NCBI RefSeq assembly: GCF_900106785.1
Contig: NZ_LT629834.1
Location: forward strand, 62,001 to 126,000
Reading direction: 5' to 3'
Origin: Prevotellamassilia timonensis
GTDB lineage: Bacteria > Bacteroidota > Bacteroidia > Bacteroidales > Bacteroidaceae
Length of the DNA: 64,000 nucleotides
Part shown: positions 26,451 through 35,034 of the stretch, one piece after another
Layout of the letters: each line of letters opens with the position of its first letter
How positions within the stretch are numbered: the stretch's first letter is position 1
Notes under the pieces: generated by a model
Told to the model about the DNA's origin: nothing
The model's database searches: none
Seen by the model: only the letters and a program-made list of their open reading frames with translations
Position numbers and translations under genes: made by a program

Positions 26451-27014
26451 ATGACTATCAAACAAGTAATTCTTATCTTAGCAACTCTCGTAACATTCGC
26501 ATTCCCCACAACCGCCGCTGCACAGCAGCATGGCAAAGCATCTTACTACAGCAACAGACTGCACGGACGCCGCACCAGCGACGGCTCGCGCTACCATAAA
26601 GACAGCCTCACATGCGCACACCGCACTCTGCCGTTCGGCACACTGCTCAAAGTGACTAACAAGAACAATGGCAAAGAGGTGGTGGTGAAGGTTACCGACC
26701 GCGGGCCTTTCGGCCACGGACGCGTGGTGGACCTCTCCATGGCCGCCGCACGCGAACTGGGCATGGTGGGTCATGGTGTGGCCTCGGTAAAGGTTGAACG
26801 CATCGGCACTGAAGGACAGGCCGCCGACGACAGACCTGCCGGACTGCCCGAAATGAAATATCTTGACCCCGCTACGGGCAGATACTACTCAATGAAGGAG
26901 TGGAAAGCACGTGGCGAGGAACGTCGAAAGCAGCAAGCACACTACCGCGTGCTCAACACTAAACTGACTGCTAAAAACGCAACAAGAACGTCTACACATA
27001 AACGCAACAAGTAG
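26451..27014 (+). CDS. RlpA-like septal ring lytic transglycosylase / double-psi beta-barrel protein
   Basis: A 187-residue exported cell-wall protein. From ATG 26451 it has signal MTIKQVILILATLVTFAFPTTAAAQ, then the RlpA double-psi barrel: HGKASYYSNRLHGRRTSDG, CAHRTLPFGTLLKVTN, VVVKVTDRGPFGHGRVVDLS. The conserved H and DRGPF-D active-site positions of lytic RlpA proteins are present. No SPOR domain follows; the tail is basic (KARGEERRKQQAHYR). An upstream ATG at 26394 would lengthen the N-terminus by 19 residues and bury the signal. The role is probably cleaving or binding peptidoglycan glycans during division. Confidence 0.9.
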   Translation: MTIKQVILILATLVTFAFPTTAAAQQHGKASYYSNRLHGRRTSDGSRYHKDSLTCAHRTLPFGTLLKVTNKNNGKEVVVKVTDRGPFGHGRVVDLSMAAARELGMVGHGVASVKVERIGTEGQAADDRPAGLPEMKYLDPATGRYYSMKEWKARGEERRKQQAHYRVLNTKLTAKNATRTSTHKRNK

Positions 27015-27108
27015 CATTCCGCTACACATTGTCCTTGTAGGTGGTGCACGGGCGCCTTACGCCTAAAACACCTACCCACAAGCAGCGGAATCTGACTCTT
27101 TATAATAC

Positions 27109-27136
27109 AGCCTCTGCCCCACCACGGGCGGAGGCT
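27109..27136 (+). terminator. Terminator after rlpA
   Basis: AGCCTCTGCCC, loop CACCAC, GGGCGGAGGCT, then TTCTTTTT; 95 bases beyond the stop. Confidence 0.85.
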
Positions 27137-27213
27137 TTCTTTTTGCACGGCTCACTGTCCCACAGGCTACCGAGGGGTGGACTAACAAGGGGGGCACTAA
27201 AGGCTGGACCGAG

Positions 27214-27245
27214 TTGCACAATATGCAAAATTGTACGTATATTTG
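27214..27245 (+). promoter_or_regulatory. Promoter of the Rpn-type nuclease gene
   Basis: TTG (27214-27216), 21 bases, TATATTTG (27238-27245), with the ATG at 27272. It supports that start over upstream in-frame codons that run through the rlpA terminator. Confidence 0.65.
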
Positions 27246-27271
27246 CAGAAACAAACCTAACACCGCACATT

Positions 27272-28213
27272 ATGGCCCGCTATATTAACCCTTTTACAGA
27301 CTGGGGCTTCAAACACATTTTCGGACAAGAAATAACAAAGGACTTGCTCATCAGCTTTCTTAACGACTTATTCGAAGGTGAGTTTTGCATAGCCTCGCTC
27401 GAATTTAAGAACAACGAGCACATTGGCTTGACCGAGGATGCACGAAAAGTTATTTTCGACATCTACTGCACCACCAATGAAGGACGACACCTCATCATTG
27501 AAATGCAAAACCGCATGCAGGAGCATTTCATCGACCGCGCGCTCTACTACTCCTCACGTGCTATTATCACACAAGGGCAAAAGGGCGAATGGGACTACGA
27601 GCTGATGCCGGTCTATACCATCTGCTTCCTCAACTTTGAGGATGCGCACCTAAAAGAGCGCAAGTTCCGTACAGACCTTGTATTGGCTGACCGCGACACA
27701 GGACAGGCTGTTACCGACCACCTGCGCATTGTTTATTTAACGCTCCCATTATTTACGAAAAAGGAGCACGAGTGTAATAACGACTTTGAACGTTGGATAT
27801 ATGTATTGAAGAATATGAATGTATTTGAAAGAATGCCCTTCATGGCCAAGAATGCTGTGTTTCGCAAGTTGGCCGAAATCTCCGACATTACAGCACTGAG
27901 CAAAGAGGAACACGAGAAATACGACGAAAGTATCAAAATACTGCGCGACAATTATGCCACCTTCAAATTCGCCATAAAAGAGGGACACGACAAGGGGCGT
28001 GCTGAGGGACGTGCTGAGGGACGTGCTGAGGGACGTGCCGAGGGACGCGCTGAGGGACGTGCTGAGGGACGCGCTGAGGGACGCGCTGAGGGGCAAACTA
28101 AGGAGAAGAGGCAGATCGCACAAAACATGCTGAAAGAAGGCATGGCCGTCAGCCTTATATGCAAGATGACGGGACTTGACGAGCAAGAGGTTTTGAAACT
28201 CAAAGACGAGTAG
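27272..28213 (+). CDS. Rpn family PD-(D/E)XK nuclease/transposase-like protein with RAEG repeats
   Basis: A 313-residue member of the recombination-promoting nuclease (PDDEXK_2, formerly transposase_31) family. MARYINPFTDWGFKHIFGQE and FDIYCTTNEGRHLIIEMQNR carry the D...ExQ nuclease core; RALYYSSRAI and the YPVYTICFLNF-like strand follow. The C-terminal region (about 240-275) is eight tandem Arg-Ala/Glu-Gly tetrapeptides coded by a 12-bp repeat (GTGCTGAGGGAC), then a helix ending MTGLDEQEVLKLKDE. The repeat number is likely to vary by slippage. The family is linked to recombination and is frequently multicopy in Bacteroidales. Its 3' half is duplicated directly downstream. Confidence 0.9.
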   Translation: MARYINPFTDWGFKHIFGQEITKDLLISFLNDLFEGEFCIASLEFKNNEHIGLTEDARKVIFDIYCTTNEGRHLIIEMQNRMQEHFIDRALYYSSRAIITQGQKGEWDYELMPVYTICFLNFEDAHLKERKFRTDLVLADRDTGQAVTDHLRIVYLTLPLFTKKEHECNNDFERWIYVLKNMNVFERMPFMAKNAVFRKLAEISDITALSKEEHEKYDESIKILRDNYATFKFAIKEGHDKGRAEGRAEGRAEGRAEGRAEGRAEGRAEGRAEGQTKEKRQIAQNMLKEGMAVSLICKMTGLDEQEVLKLKDE

Positions 28214-28306
28214 CACAGACTACTGCCGAAAGGCCATGCACATCACATTATAACAAGGCGCCAACCATTTGTCGTACCCACCTCCACGCAGGAGGGGTAC
28301 CGACAA

Positions 28307-28648
28307 TATGTATTGAAGAATATGAATGTATTTGAAAGAATGCCCTTCATGGCCAAGAATGCTGTATTCCGCAAGTTGGCCGAAATCTCCGACATTACAG
28401 CACTGAGCAAAGAGGAACACGAGAAATACGATGAAAGCATCAAAATCCTGCGCGACAATTATGCTACCTTCAAATTCGCCATAAAAGAAGGACACGACAA
28501 GGGACGTATTGAGGGACGTGCTGAGGGGCAAACTAAGGAGAAGAAGCAGATCGCACAAAACATGCTGAAAGAAGGCATGGCCGTCAGCCTTATATGCAAA
28601 ATGACGGGACTTGACGAGCAAGAGGTTTTGAAACTCAAAGACGAGTAG
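28307..28648 (+). pseudogene. Tandem duplicate of the Rpn gene 3' end
   Basis: From about 28307 the DNA repeats the segment from about 27799 to beyond the stop, coding the last 111 residues almost unchanged (NMNVFERMPFMAKNAVFRKL) but with only RIEGRAEG left of the tetrapeptide array. It has no nuclease domain, promoter or plausible start, so it is a fragment. The copy begins inside what was the right arm of the gene's terminator hairpin. Confidence 0.88.
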
Positions 28649-28689
28649 CACAGACTACTGCCGAAAGGCCATGCACATCACATTATAAC

Positions 28690-28754
28690 AAGGCGCCAAC
28701 CATTTGTCATACCCACCTTCACGCAGGGGGGGACCGACAAATGGTTGGCGCCTT
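28690..28754 (+). terminator. Terminator-like hairpin after the duplicated fragment
   Basis: AAGGCGCCAACCATTTGTC pairs with GACAAATGGTTGGCGCCTT. In the first copy (28252-28310) only the left arm survives, because the duplication joint falls at GACAA. Confidence 0.8.
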
Positions 28755-28867
28755 GGGCTTTATTGTAATCCGCCATCACTTTATTGAGGAGAGGACGGCT
28801 GCACCTACACAATAGCGGCACACACGTCCAACATGGCACAATGTAACGTTACAATGTAGTTGGTGCA

Positions 28868-31636
28868 TCAATTCCAACTGATGAATTTGCCATCGGCAGT
28901 GATGCCACGCACACTCACGTCAAGCGTCTGGCCGTTGTGCGAATTTGTAAAGAACACCACACTGGCACTGCCCTGTGCATCGCTGCATACGCGCGGTGCC
29001 CACATCAATGTGCGGCGTACATCGCGCTCCGAAGGCAAATCGAACTTGCGGTAGTTGGGCGAATAGAACTTTGTGGCCGGGCTAAAGCCTTGTATGTGGC
29101 GGTACTCGCGGCCCTTCTTGTTATTCGTGCGATAGGCATCGGGCATTTCGTAAATATATACCGCATAGCGGGCCCACGAGCCACGCACTTCGTCACCAGT
29201 TATGGCACTCTCGCGCTTATTGTCCTCGACAAAAGCTACCGACTTCGTATTCTCACAATCAACGCGCATCAGAGCCGAACCGATGTTGCGGGTCGTATCA
29301 ACAAAGCAATTATTCATGTACACAAATATGACATGGCTGCCGTTGTTCTCATACGAGCCGCTAAACCAATTGTCGGCATAGCTGGCATCGCCCTTACGGT
29401 CGGCCGAGGCCCAAAAGTCTTCAGCGCTCTGCCCCTTTTCGCGTTGCACATTATCAAGCTCGTCAAGCAGCCGGGTGTCGTCCACCAAACCATAGCGGTC
29501 GTATTCCAGGTCAGTGCCGAGCAGCCTCAGCACGTCTACGAACTCCACCTTCGAGTCATAACCAAGGTCCTTGATGTGCTCCCACGTCTTTTGCACATTG
29601 ATGTAGTGCTGCGTTTTCGACAAGCCATTACGCTCACCGCCGCCATAAGTATAGCGGTTACCCGTAAAGCCCTTGTACTTGCGTGCACGTGCCACAACTT
29701 CAGCCGTACCACTGATGTTCACCACCACGCGCTGCAGTGTGTCTTTCCATTCAAAGAGCCTGTCCTCAACAGGCGGCACACCCGCCGGCACCTGTGTGGG
29801 CTGATAAAGTGGCAGGTTCATCTGCGGGGCGAACAAGGGCCGCAAGCGCGGTTCAAACCAGCGGTCTATGGCCAGGCGGCTCCAACAGCGCTTGTTATTC
29901 TCGCGCAGACTGAATTGGGTGAGGTATTCGCCCACAAAGTCTACATTCGATTCAAAAGCAAAACACCCTTGGGCATCTGTCACAGTGGCGCCCTCTATGC
30001 CCTCGCCCGTAAGGGCATTGCCAGCATACCGGTAGCCACGCAGGTCGAGCGACACGCCGGCATAAGGTTCCCGCTTGTTGTTGTCGCGATAAACAGTGCC
30101 ACGCACAATCAGTTTATCCTCAATAGGCTGCCGCAATTTGAACGTGTCGCGACCGCACATCACATCAAAAGTGTTAGCTTGCCACCCCTGCACCCGCAGC
30201 AGCAGGTCGAGCATGCGCCTGTGTGCCGCATCATTGCGCACAAAGTACAAGTCGGGGCGGTTGATATAGCCACGCACCTCCGAGGCAAGCAGCAAGTTGG
30301 CAGCCATACCCCCGTCGGCCGTTTGCGTTATGTTGCCCTGCTCATCGCGCACAGCCACCGACATCATGGCACCGCTCACCGGCCGCTTGTTGGCATCAAC
30401 GGCCTTGATGGTGACAACAGCGGGCGAGAACGGGTCGTACTCGGCCGCATTCTGCCTCACGTCGAGCGTGGCCATGCGCAATGTGTCGGCATGGTCGAGT
30501 GGCACCCAAAACAAGCGGTTGGCAAGGCTGCGCCCGTCGGCACCAAACAGTTCGAGCCGATTCACGCCACCACGCAAAGCCCGCTGCGGCACAAGCAGCT
30601 CCACAGGCTCCACGCCCATCGTAAGGGTGTCAAAGTAGCACACATTCTCGCGGTTAAACACGGCCAGGCCGAGCAAGTTGTCAAGACGTGCCAACGAGTC
30701 GGAAGCCGTCACCACCACGTCGACCCCCTCAGCTGTCACATCAGCCGTCAGCGCATAGCCCTGCACCGCGTCGGGCAAAGGCAGTTGCTTTCGTTCGCCA
30801 CCCTTCACTTTGCGCTGCACGTTGAGATGGTGGCCGCCCACCGTAGCATAGCCGTTGCCAAAACCGGCCGGCAAGTCAAAGTCGCCCATACCCTCATACT
30901 CAGGCTGGGCTGTAAGGGCGAGCGAGCCGTCGGCACGGTACACACTTATGGTGTCGTCTACCGGATTGCCGCGTCCGTCGGTCAACTTAAATGCCAGGCG
31001 CTGCCCCACCCCGCTGATGCGGTTTCCGCCCTCGGGGTAAAAGGTGAGCATGCGGTCGTCAGACTTTGTCATGGAATAAGGCCGCGGACAAGCCAGACTC
31101 AAGTGGGTGTTACGCTCAATACTGGGAATGTAGAGTTGCGTGATGTCGGCTTGTGCGGGCGCAACCGATTTCTTTTGAGGATTAGTGCCCACCGCAAACA
31201 CCGGTATCACACGCGAGTAGCAAGCAGCCTCGCCCCAGTTCACCATTTCACGCGTGTAAGCCCGTATTTCGTAGTAGCCGGCATGCACAGGCATGGCCAG
31301 ACTCATAGCACCGTCTGCCGTGCCCATACTGTCGAGTTTGAGCAGTTGTTTGCACATCTGTTGGCCGTCGGCATCATTCAGTTCAACATACAGCACGCGG
31401 CTGAGCGTAGTAGGCTTCAGCGACGAGGCGCGCACCACGTATGCCTTGTACCACAAGGTGTCGCCCTCAAGGTAGGCCGAATTGTCAAGGTGCAAATACA
31501 CCTTCTCACGCGGAAAGTCATAGTCAAAGCGTGCCGCAGCCTTGAACTTTGCAAACAGGGCCTCCACATCGCTTGTTGGCTGCGCCTTGCCCACAAGTGC
31601 AAGCAGCAACATGACGGCAAATAATAGGTTCCTCAT
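28868..31636 (-). CDS. Large exported protein with alpha-2-macroglobulin-like MG domain and carboxypeptidase-regulatory domain
   Basis: A 922-residue protein with signal MRNLLFAVMLLLALVGKAQ. An MG2-like domain with FPREKVYLHLDNSAYLEGDT and LWYKAYVV (about 40-70) is the hallmark of a Bacteroidetes surface family. Further beta domains follow (MLTFYPEGGNRISGVGQRLA near 195), then a CarboxypepD_reg-like segment (VRGTVYRDNNKREPYAGVSL near 530) and a C-terminal region with GTAEVVARARKYKGFTG. Such proteins are thought to assist export or surface assembly alongside TonB-type receptors, but no activity is established. It has no operon partner. Its opposite strand is open for 895 codons, which I treat as coincidence of GC-biased codon use. 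Confidence 0.85.
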   Translation of the reverse strand: MRNLLFAVMLLLALVGKAQPTSDVEALFAKFKAAARFDYDFPREKVYLHLDNSAYLEGDTLWYKAYVVRASSLKPTTLSRVLYVELNDADGQQMCKQLLKLDSMGTADGAMSLAMPVHAGYYEIRAYTREMVNWGEAACYSRVIPVFAVGTNPQKKSVAPAQADITQLYIPSIERNTHLSLACPRPYSMTKSDDRMLTFYPEGGNRISGVGQRLAFKLTDGRGNPVDDTISVYRADGSLALTAQPEYEGMGDFDLPAGFGNGYATVGGHHLNVQRKVKGGERKQLPLPDAVQGYALTADVTAEGVDVVVTASDSLARLDNLLGLAVFNRENVCYFDTLTMGVEPVELLVPQRALRGGVNRLELFGADGRSLANRLFWVPLDHADTLRMATLDVRQNAAEYDPFSPAVVTIKAVDANKRPVSGAMMSVAVRDEQGNITQTADGGMAANLLLASEVRGYINRPDLYFVRNDAAHRRMLDLLLRVQGWQANTFDVMCGRDTFKLRQPIEDKLIVRGTVYRDNNKREPYAGVSLDLRGYRYAGNALTGEGIEGATVTDAQGCFAFESNVDFVGEYLTQFSLRENNKRCWSRLAIDRWFEPRLRPLFAPQMNLPLYQPTQVPAGVPPVEDRLFEWKDTLQRVVVNISGTAEVVARARKYKGFTGNRYTYGGGERNGLSKTQHYINVQKTWEHIKDLGYDSKVEFVDVLRLLGTDLEYDRYGLVDDTRLLDELDNVQREKGQSAEDFWASADRKGDASYADNWFSGSYENNGSHVIFVYMNNCFVDTTRNIGSALMRVDCENTKSVAFVEDNKRESAITGDEVRGSWARYAVYIYEMPDAYRTNNKKGREYRHIQGFSPATKFYSPNYRKFDLPSERDVRRTLMWAPRVCSDAQGSASVVFFTNSHNGQTLDVSVRGITADGKFISWN

Positions 31637-31654
31637 TGTCAGTATAAATAACGG

Positions 31655-31797
31655 AGTGACAAGTTGATAAGTTGATAAGTTGACAAGTTGACAAGTTAAC
31701 GGGTTGACGGGTAAGTTTATATACGTTCCTTATAACACCACAAATAGTGCAAAACATACTTACCTGTCAACCCGTCAACTTATCAACTAACCCATCA
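31655..31797. repeat. Repeat F2
   Basis: Units GTTGATAAGTTGACAAG and GTTAACGGGTTGACGGG (31655-31713) are mirrored by ACCTGTCAACCCGTCAAC and TTATCAACTAACCC (31758-31797). It lies between yqeY and the MG-domain gene, both on the minus strand. Confidence 0.75.
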
Positions 31798-31799
31798 CA

Positions 31800-32249
31800 T
31801 CAGCCCAGGAGCTGCTTTACGAGAGTCGAAATAGCCTTGCCATCGGCACGCCCGGCCAGTTTCTTGCTGGCCACGCCCATCACCTTGCCCATATCCTTCA
31901 TGCTTGTGGCACCAGTTTCGGCAATGATAGACTTAATTTCGGCCTCCAGTTCCTCAGCGCTGAGTGCCTTGGGCAGATATTCCTCAATCACCGCAGCCTG
32001 AGCTTCCTCCTCCTCGGCCAGGTCCGGACGGCTCTGTTCGCGGTAGAGCGCAGCTGTGTCGCGGCCCTGCTTAGCCAGTTTCGACAAAATTTTGAGCGCG
32101 GTGGCGTCATCAAGCGTATCGTTGGCTCCCGGGGCAGTCTTAGCCTCGATAAAGAATTTCTTCACGTTGCGCAAGGCCTCAAGGCGCATTTTATCCTTAG
32201 CCTTCATCGCAGCAATAATGTCCTTACTTACCTTTTCAAATATGTCCAT
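31800..32249 (-). CDS. GatB/YqeY domain protein
   Basis: A 149-residue protein matching the YqeY family in full: N-terminal MDIFEKVSKDIIAAMKAKDK and LEALRNVKKFFIEAK, and a C-terminal helical tail MKDMGKVMGVASKKLAGRAD. The tail resembles the tRNA-binding end of GatB. Function is unclear, possibly tRNA-related. It follows the second ftsZ by 50 bases on the same strand and is the last gene of the division cluster, as is common in Bacteroidales. Confidence 0.92.
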   Translation of the reverse strand: MDIFEKVSKDIIAAMKAKDKMRLEALRNVKKFFIEAKTAPGANDTLDDATALKILSKLAKQGRDTAALYREQSRPDLAEEEEAQAAVIEEYLPKALSAEELEAEIKSIIAETGATSMKDMGKVMGVASKKLAGRADGKAISTLVKQLLG

Positions 32250-32299
32250 TTTTGCGTTGTGTATTTGTTATACATGCTATTTATCTTCGTGTCAGCGGC

Positions 32300-33508
32300 C
32301 TACCTGCGCGAGAGTTCGCTGATACTCTGCAAGCATTCAGCCGAGCGCTTGAAGGTAGGCACCTCCTCCACCTGTTTGAGCAGCGCCTCATTGTTGAGGT
32401 CATCATCGTTAAATATGTAGCAGCGAGCGCGTCGGCGCACCCGTGTCGATGTGCCATAGTAAACCGTGCGGCGCCCCAACTTATCAGCATCGTCAGCGTC
32501 AACCTCCAGTTTGTTGTTCCGCTCGCGTTTCTTCGTACCATACAGTCCAAAGCCCGAGGCTATAATAGTAATTTTGATAGTCTGCCCCAACTGCGGGTCA
32601 AAGGCCAGTCCCCACTTCGTTTCAATGTCCGAGTTAAAATGTCCCATAAAGGCATTTATCTCGTCCACCTCGCCCGTACGCAAGGTAGCACCATCATCGC
32701 TGCTCGTGGTGATGGCTATCAGTATATGGCTGGCGTCAAACACATCATTGTTGTTGAGCAGCGGCGAGTTGAGCGCATCATTGATAGCCCTCGTCACACG
32801 GTTCTCGCCCTCGGCATATCCCGTCGACATCACCGCCACACCGCCATTGCGCAGCGTCGTGTTCACGTCCTGGAAATCCAGGTTCACGCGGCCGTGCATC
32901 GAAATAATCTCGGTGATGGAGCTCACCGCCGTCGACAGCGTCTCGTCAGCCCGCTTAAAAGCATTGATAATGCTCAAGTCGCTGTAGATGTCACACAAGC
33001 GCTGGTTGTTAATCACCAGCATGGCGTCCACCTCCTTCGACAGCTTATCAAGGCCGTCGAGCGCCTTGTCAATCTGCTTTTCGCGTTCAAACAAAAACGG
33101 TATCGTCACAATGCCCACCGTCAGAATGCCCTTTTCACGAGCCGCATGCGCTATCACGGGCGAAGCCCCCGTACCTGTGCCACCGCCCATACCAGCCGTT
33201 ACAAACACCATTTTGGTCTCATCGTCAAGCGCGGCGTTTATCTGGTCAAGACATTCGTTGGCCAGCGCGGCCCCACGTTCGGGGTCGCCCCCCGCCCCGA
33301 GTCCCGGTCCGAGTTGCAGGTGGTCAGGCACAATATTGTCGTCGAGTGCCTTCTTGTCGGTATTAGCCACAAGATAGCGCACCTCGGGTATGTTGTCGCG
33401 ATACATCTGGCCCACGGCATTACCGCCGCCGCCGCCCACACCAATCACCTTGATAATGCGCGGTGTTGTCACATTCGCTATCTGTATCAATTCATCTTCC
33501 ACTTCCAT
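32300..33508 (-). CDS. Second FtsZ-family tubulin-like GTPase (tandem paralogue)
   Basis: A 402-residue FtsZ lying directly downstream of a complete ftsZ. It keeps the nucleotide-binding VIGVGGGGGNAV start, the tubulin signature GMGGGTGTGASPVIA, GIVTIPFLFE, the T7 loop NLDFQDV with both acidic residues, and MSTGYAEGENRV. The C-terminal peptide is EEVPTFKRS. By eye roughly half the core residues equal the first copy. Differences lie in the T3/H3 region (GLGAGGDPERG, with the usual AAEE/AADE run reading LANEC) and in a shorter linker and tail ending SELSRR. It should bind and hydrolyse GTP and may co-polymerise with or modulate FtsZ. No frameshift or stop suggests decay. Confidence 0.93.
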   Translation of the reverse strand: MEVEDELIQIANVTTPRIIKVIGVGGGGGNAVGQMYRDNIPEVRYLVANTDKKALDDNIVPDHLQLGPGLGAGGDPERGAALANECLDQINAALDDETKMVFVTAGMGGGTGTGASPVIAHAAREKGILTVGIVTIPFLFEREKQIDKALDGLDKLSKEVDAMLVINNQRLCDIYSDLSIINAFKRADETLSTAVSSITEIISMHGRVNLDFQDVNTTLRNGGVAVMSTGYAEGENRVTRAINDALNSPLLNNNDVFDASHILIAITTSSDDGATLRTGEVDEINAFMGHFNSDIETKWGLAFDPQLGQTIKITIIASGFGLYGTKKRERNNKLEVDADDADKLGRRTVYYGTSTRVRRRARCYIFNDDDLNNEALLKQVEEVPTFKRSAECLQSISELSRR

Positions 33509-33541
33509 ACTTTCCTGGTGTGTTTAACGTCATGGGCGCAA

Positions 33542-33584
33542 CAAGGTTATAAAGCCGCACCTCATGCGCAGCATTATAACCTTG
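33542..33584 (-). other. Hairpin between the two ftsZ genes
   Basis: CAAGGTTATAA and TTATAACCTTG are perfect 11-bp arms around a 21-base loop in the 115-base gap. No T run follows, so an RNA-processing or attenuation element is more likely than a terminator. Confidence 0.55.
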
Positions 33585-33623
33585 TACCTTACATATATAT
33601 TGCCTTATGACGTAGTATTTACA

Positions 33624-34949
33624 TTAAAAAGAGATTACCGAACCCGGCGCGGCGGCAGGTGCGGCAGCGTTCAGGCTCTCAGGCTCAATAGCCACATTGC
33701 TGTACGACTTAGCCTTGATGTCCGAGAGTGCCTCCTTTGAGCGCTTGTAAGTCGGTGTCAGCTCCACGAGCGAGATAATCTCCTCGTTGTCAAGGTCGTC
33801 AAGCCCAAACAAGAAGAAGCGCGGACGGCGGCGGAGCGTACCCTTCTTGTCGCCACCGTAAAAGTTAGAGCGGCGTTCCTCATTCTCCTCGTCCTTTTCA
33901 ATCTCCATTTGTCGGCGGCTCTCAGCCTCAGCATCGAGCTTGCTCTTCATACCCGTCACATTGCTTATGCCAAAGCCTGTGGCCAGAATGGTTATCTTAA
34001 CCTGCTTGCCCAGCGTCGGGTCAGTGTTCAAGCCCCACTTGGTCTCCACATCATCGTGGAACTTCGACATAAAGTCGTGCACCTCGTTCATCTCGTCCAT
34101 CATGAGCGTGTCGCCCTCCTTTTCGGCGCAGAACGAGATAGAGAGCAGCACCTTCTTCGAGTTAAAGATATCGTTGTTGTTGAGCAGCGGTGAATGCAGC
34201 GCTGCCTCAATAGCCTTGCTCACACGGTTTTCGCCCTCGCCGTAGCCCGTCGACATGATAGCCACACCACCGTCCTTGAGCACGGTGCACACATCGCGGA
34301 AGTCGAGGTTGATAATACCGTGCATCGTAATAATCTCTGCTATTGAGCGTGCTGCGATGCTCAGCGTGTTGTCAGCCTTTTCAAAGGCCGAGAGCACATT
34401 GAGTTCGGGGTAAATCTCGCGCAGACGTTCGTTGTTGATAACCAGCAGCGCGTCGACATGCTTCGAAATCTCCTCCACACCGTCAAGCGCCTGGTCAATC
34501 TTCTTGTTACCTTCAAACAGGAAAGGAATGGTCACGATGCCCACCGTCAAGATGCCCATCGACTTAGCCTCGCGTGCAATGACAGGTGCGGCACCCGTAC
34601 CCGTACCACCGCCCATACCGGCTGTGATAAACACCATTTTAGTACCATCGTTGAGCATGTTGTGAATTTGCTCCACGCTCTCCTCGGCCGCCTCGCGGGC
34701 CCTTGCCGGACGGTTACCGGCACCAAGTCCCTCCTTGCCTATTTGCAGGCGCACAGGCACTGGCGAGTCGGCCAGTGCCTTAGAGTCGGTGTTACACACC
34801 ACAAAGTTCACATCGTGAATACCCTCACGGTACATGTGGTTAACGGCATTACCGCCGCCACCGCCCACACCGATAACCTTTATAATCGAAGGCGTGGTAG
34901 TAGGCACGCCCATATCTATCAACAAATCGTTGTTATTATCTTCTGCCAT
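33624..34949 (-). CDS. ftsZ: Cell division protein FtsZ (first copy)
   Basis: A 441-residue Z-ring GTPase. It has VIGVGGGGGNAVNHM near residue 25, GMGGGTGTGAAPVIA near 110, GILTVGIVTIPFLFEG, T7 loop NLDFRDV and MSTGYGEGENRVSKA. The C-terminal linker is charged (AESRRQMEIEKDEENEERR), followed by RRRPRFFLFGLDDLDNEEI and the ELTPTYKRS peptide expected to bind FtsA, then an extra Ala/Pro tail ending GSVISF. It lies 85 bases after ftsA in standard dcw order, so I take it as the ancestral copy. Confidence 0.96.
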   Translation of the reverse strand: MAEDNNNDLLIDMGVPTTTPSIIKVIGVGGGGGNAVNHMYREGIHDVNFVVCNTDSKALADSPVPVRLQIGKEGLGAGNRPARAREAAEESVEQIHNMLNDGTKMVFITAGMGGGTGTGAAPVIAREAKSMGILTVGIVTIPFLFEGNKKIDQALDGVEEISKHVDALLVINNERLREIYPELNVLSAFEKADNTLSIAARSIAEIITMHGIINLDFRDVCTVLKDGGVAIMSTGYGEGENRVSKAIEAALHSPLLNNNDIFNSKKVLLSISFCAEKEGDTLMMDEMNEVHDFMSKFHDDVETKWGLNTDPTLGKQVKITILATGFGISNVTGMKSKLDAEAESRRQMEIEKDEENEERRSNFYGGDKKGTLRRRPRFFLFGLDDLDNEEIISLVELTPTYKRSKEALSDIKAKSYSNVAIEPESLNAAAPAAAPGSVISF

Positions 34950-35034
34950 GACTTTCAGTCGTTGTTATGGGTGGTTCTAAAAACAGATTTTTTAGTTCCC
35001 CTTATGTTATACACAGTGCACACACGACGGTGTA

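Noticed and set aside
27041-27271. Longer Rpn protein from 27041
   Set aside because: It would read through the rlpA terminator and the gene's own promoter.
19310-28648. A defence island made of the AAA/DUF4143 ATPase and Rpn nuclease genes
   Set aside because: The two are about 7 kb apart with housekeeping genes between, no recognised defence partner is present, and both families are common dispersed genes in Bacteroidales.
28937-31624. An 895-codon open frame antisense to the MG-domain protein gene
   Set aside because: The opposite strand has a signal peptide and recognisable family sequence; the antisense product is rich in His, Arg and Val without domains, typical of the shadow of a GC-biased gene.
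32252-33610. A 452-codon plus-strand frame over the second ftsZ
   Set aside because: Shadow of ftsZ2; the real frame has the tubulin signature.
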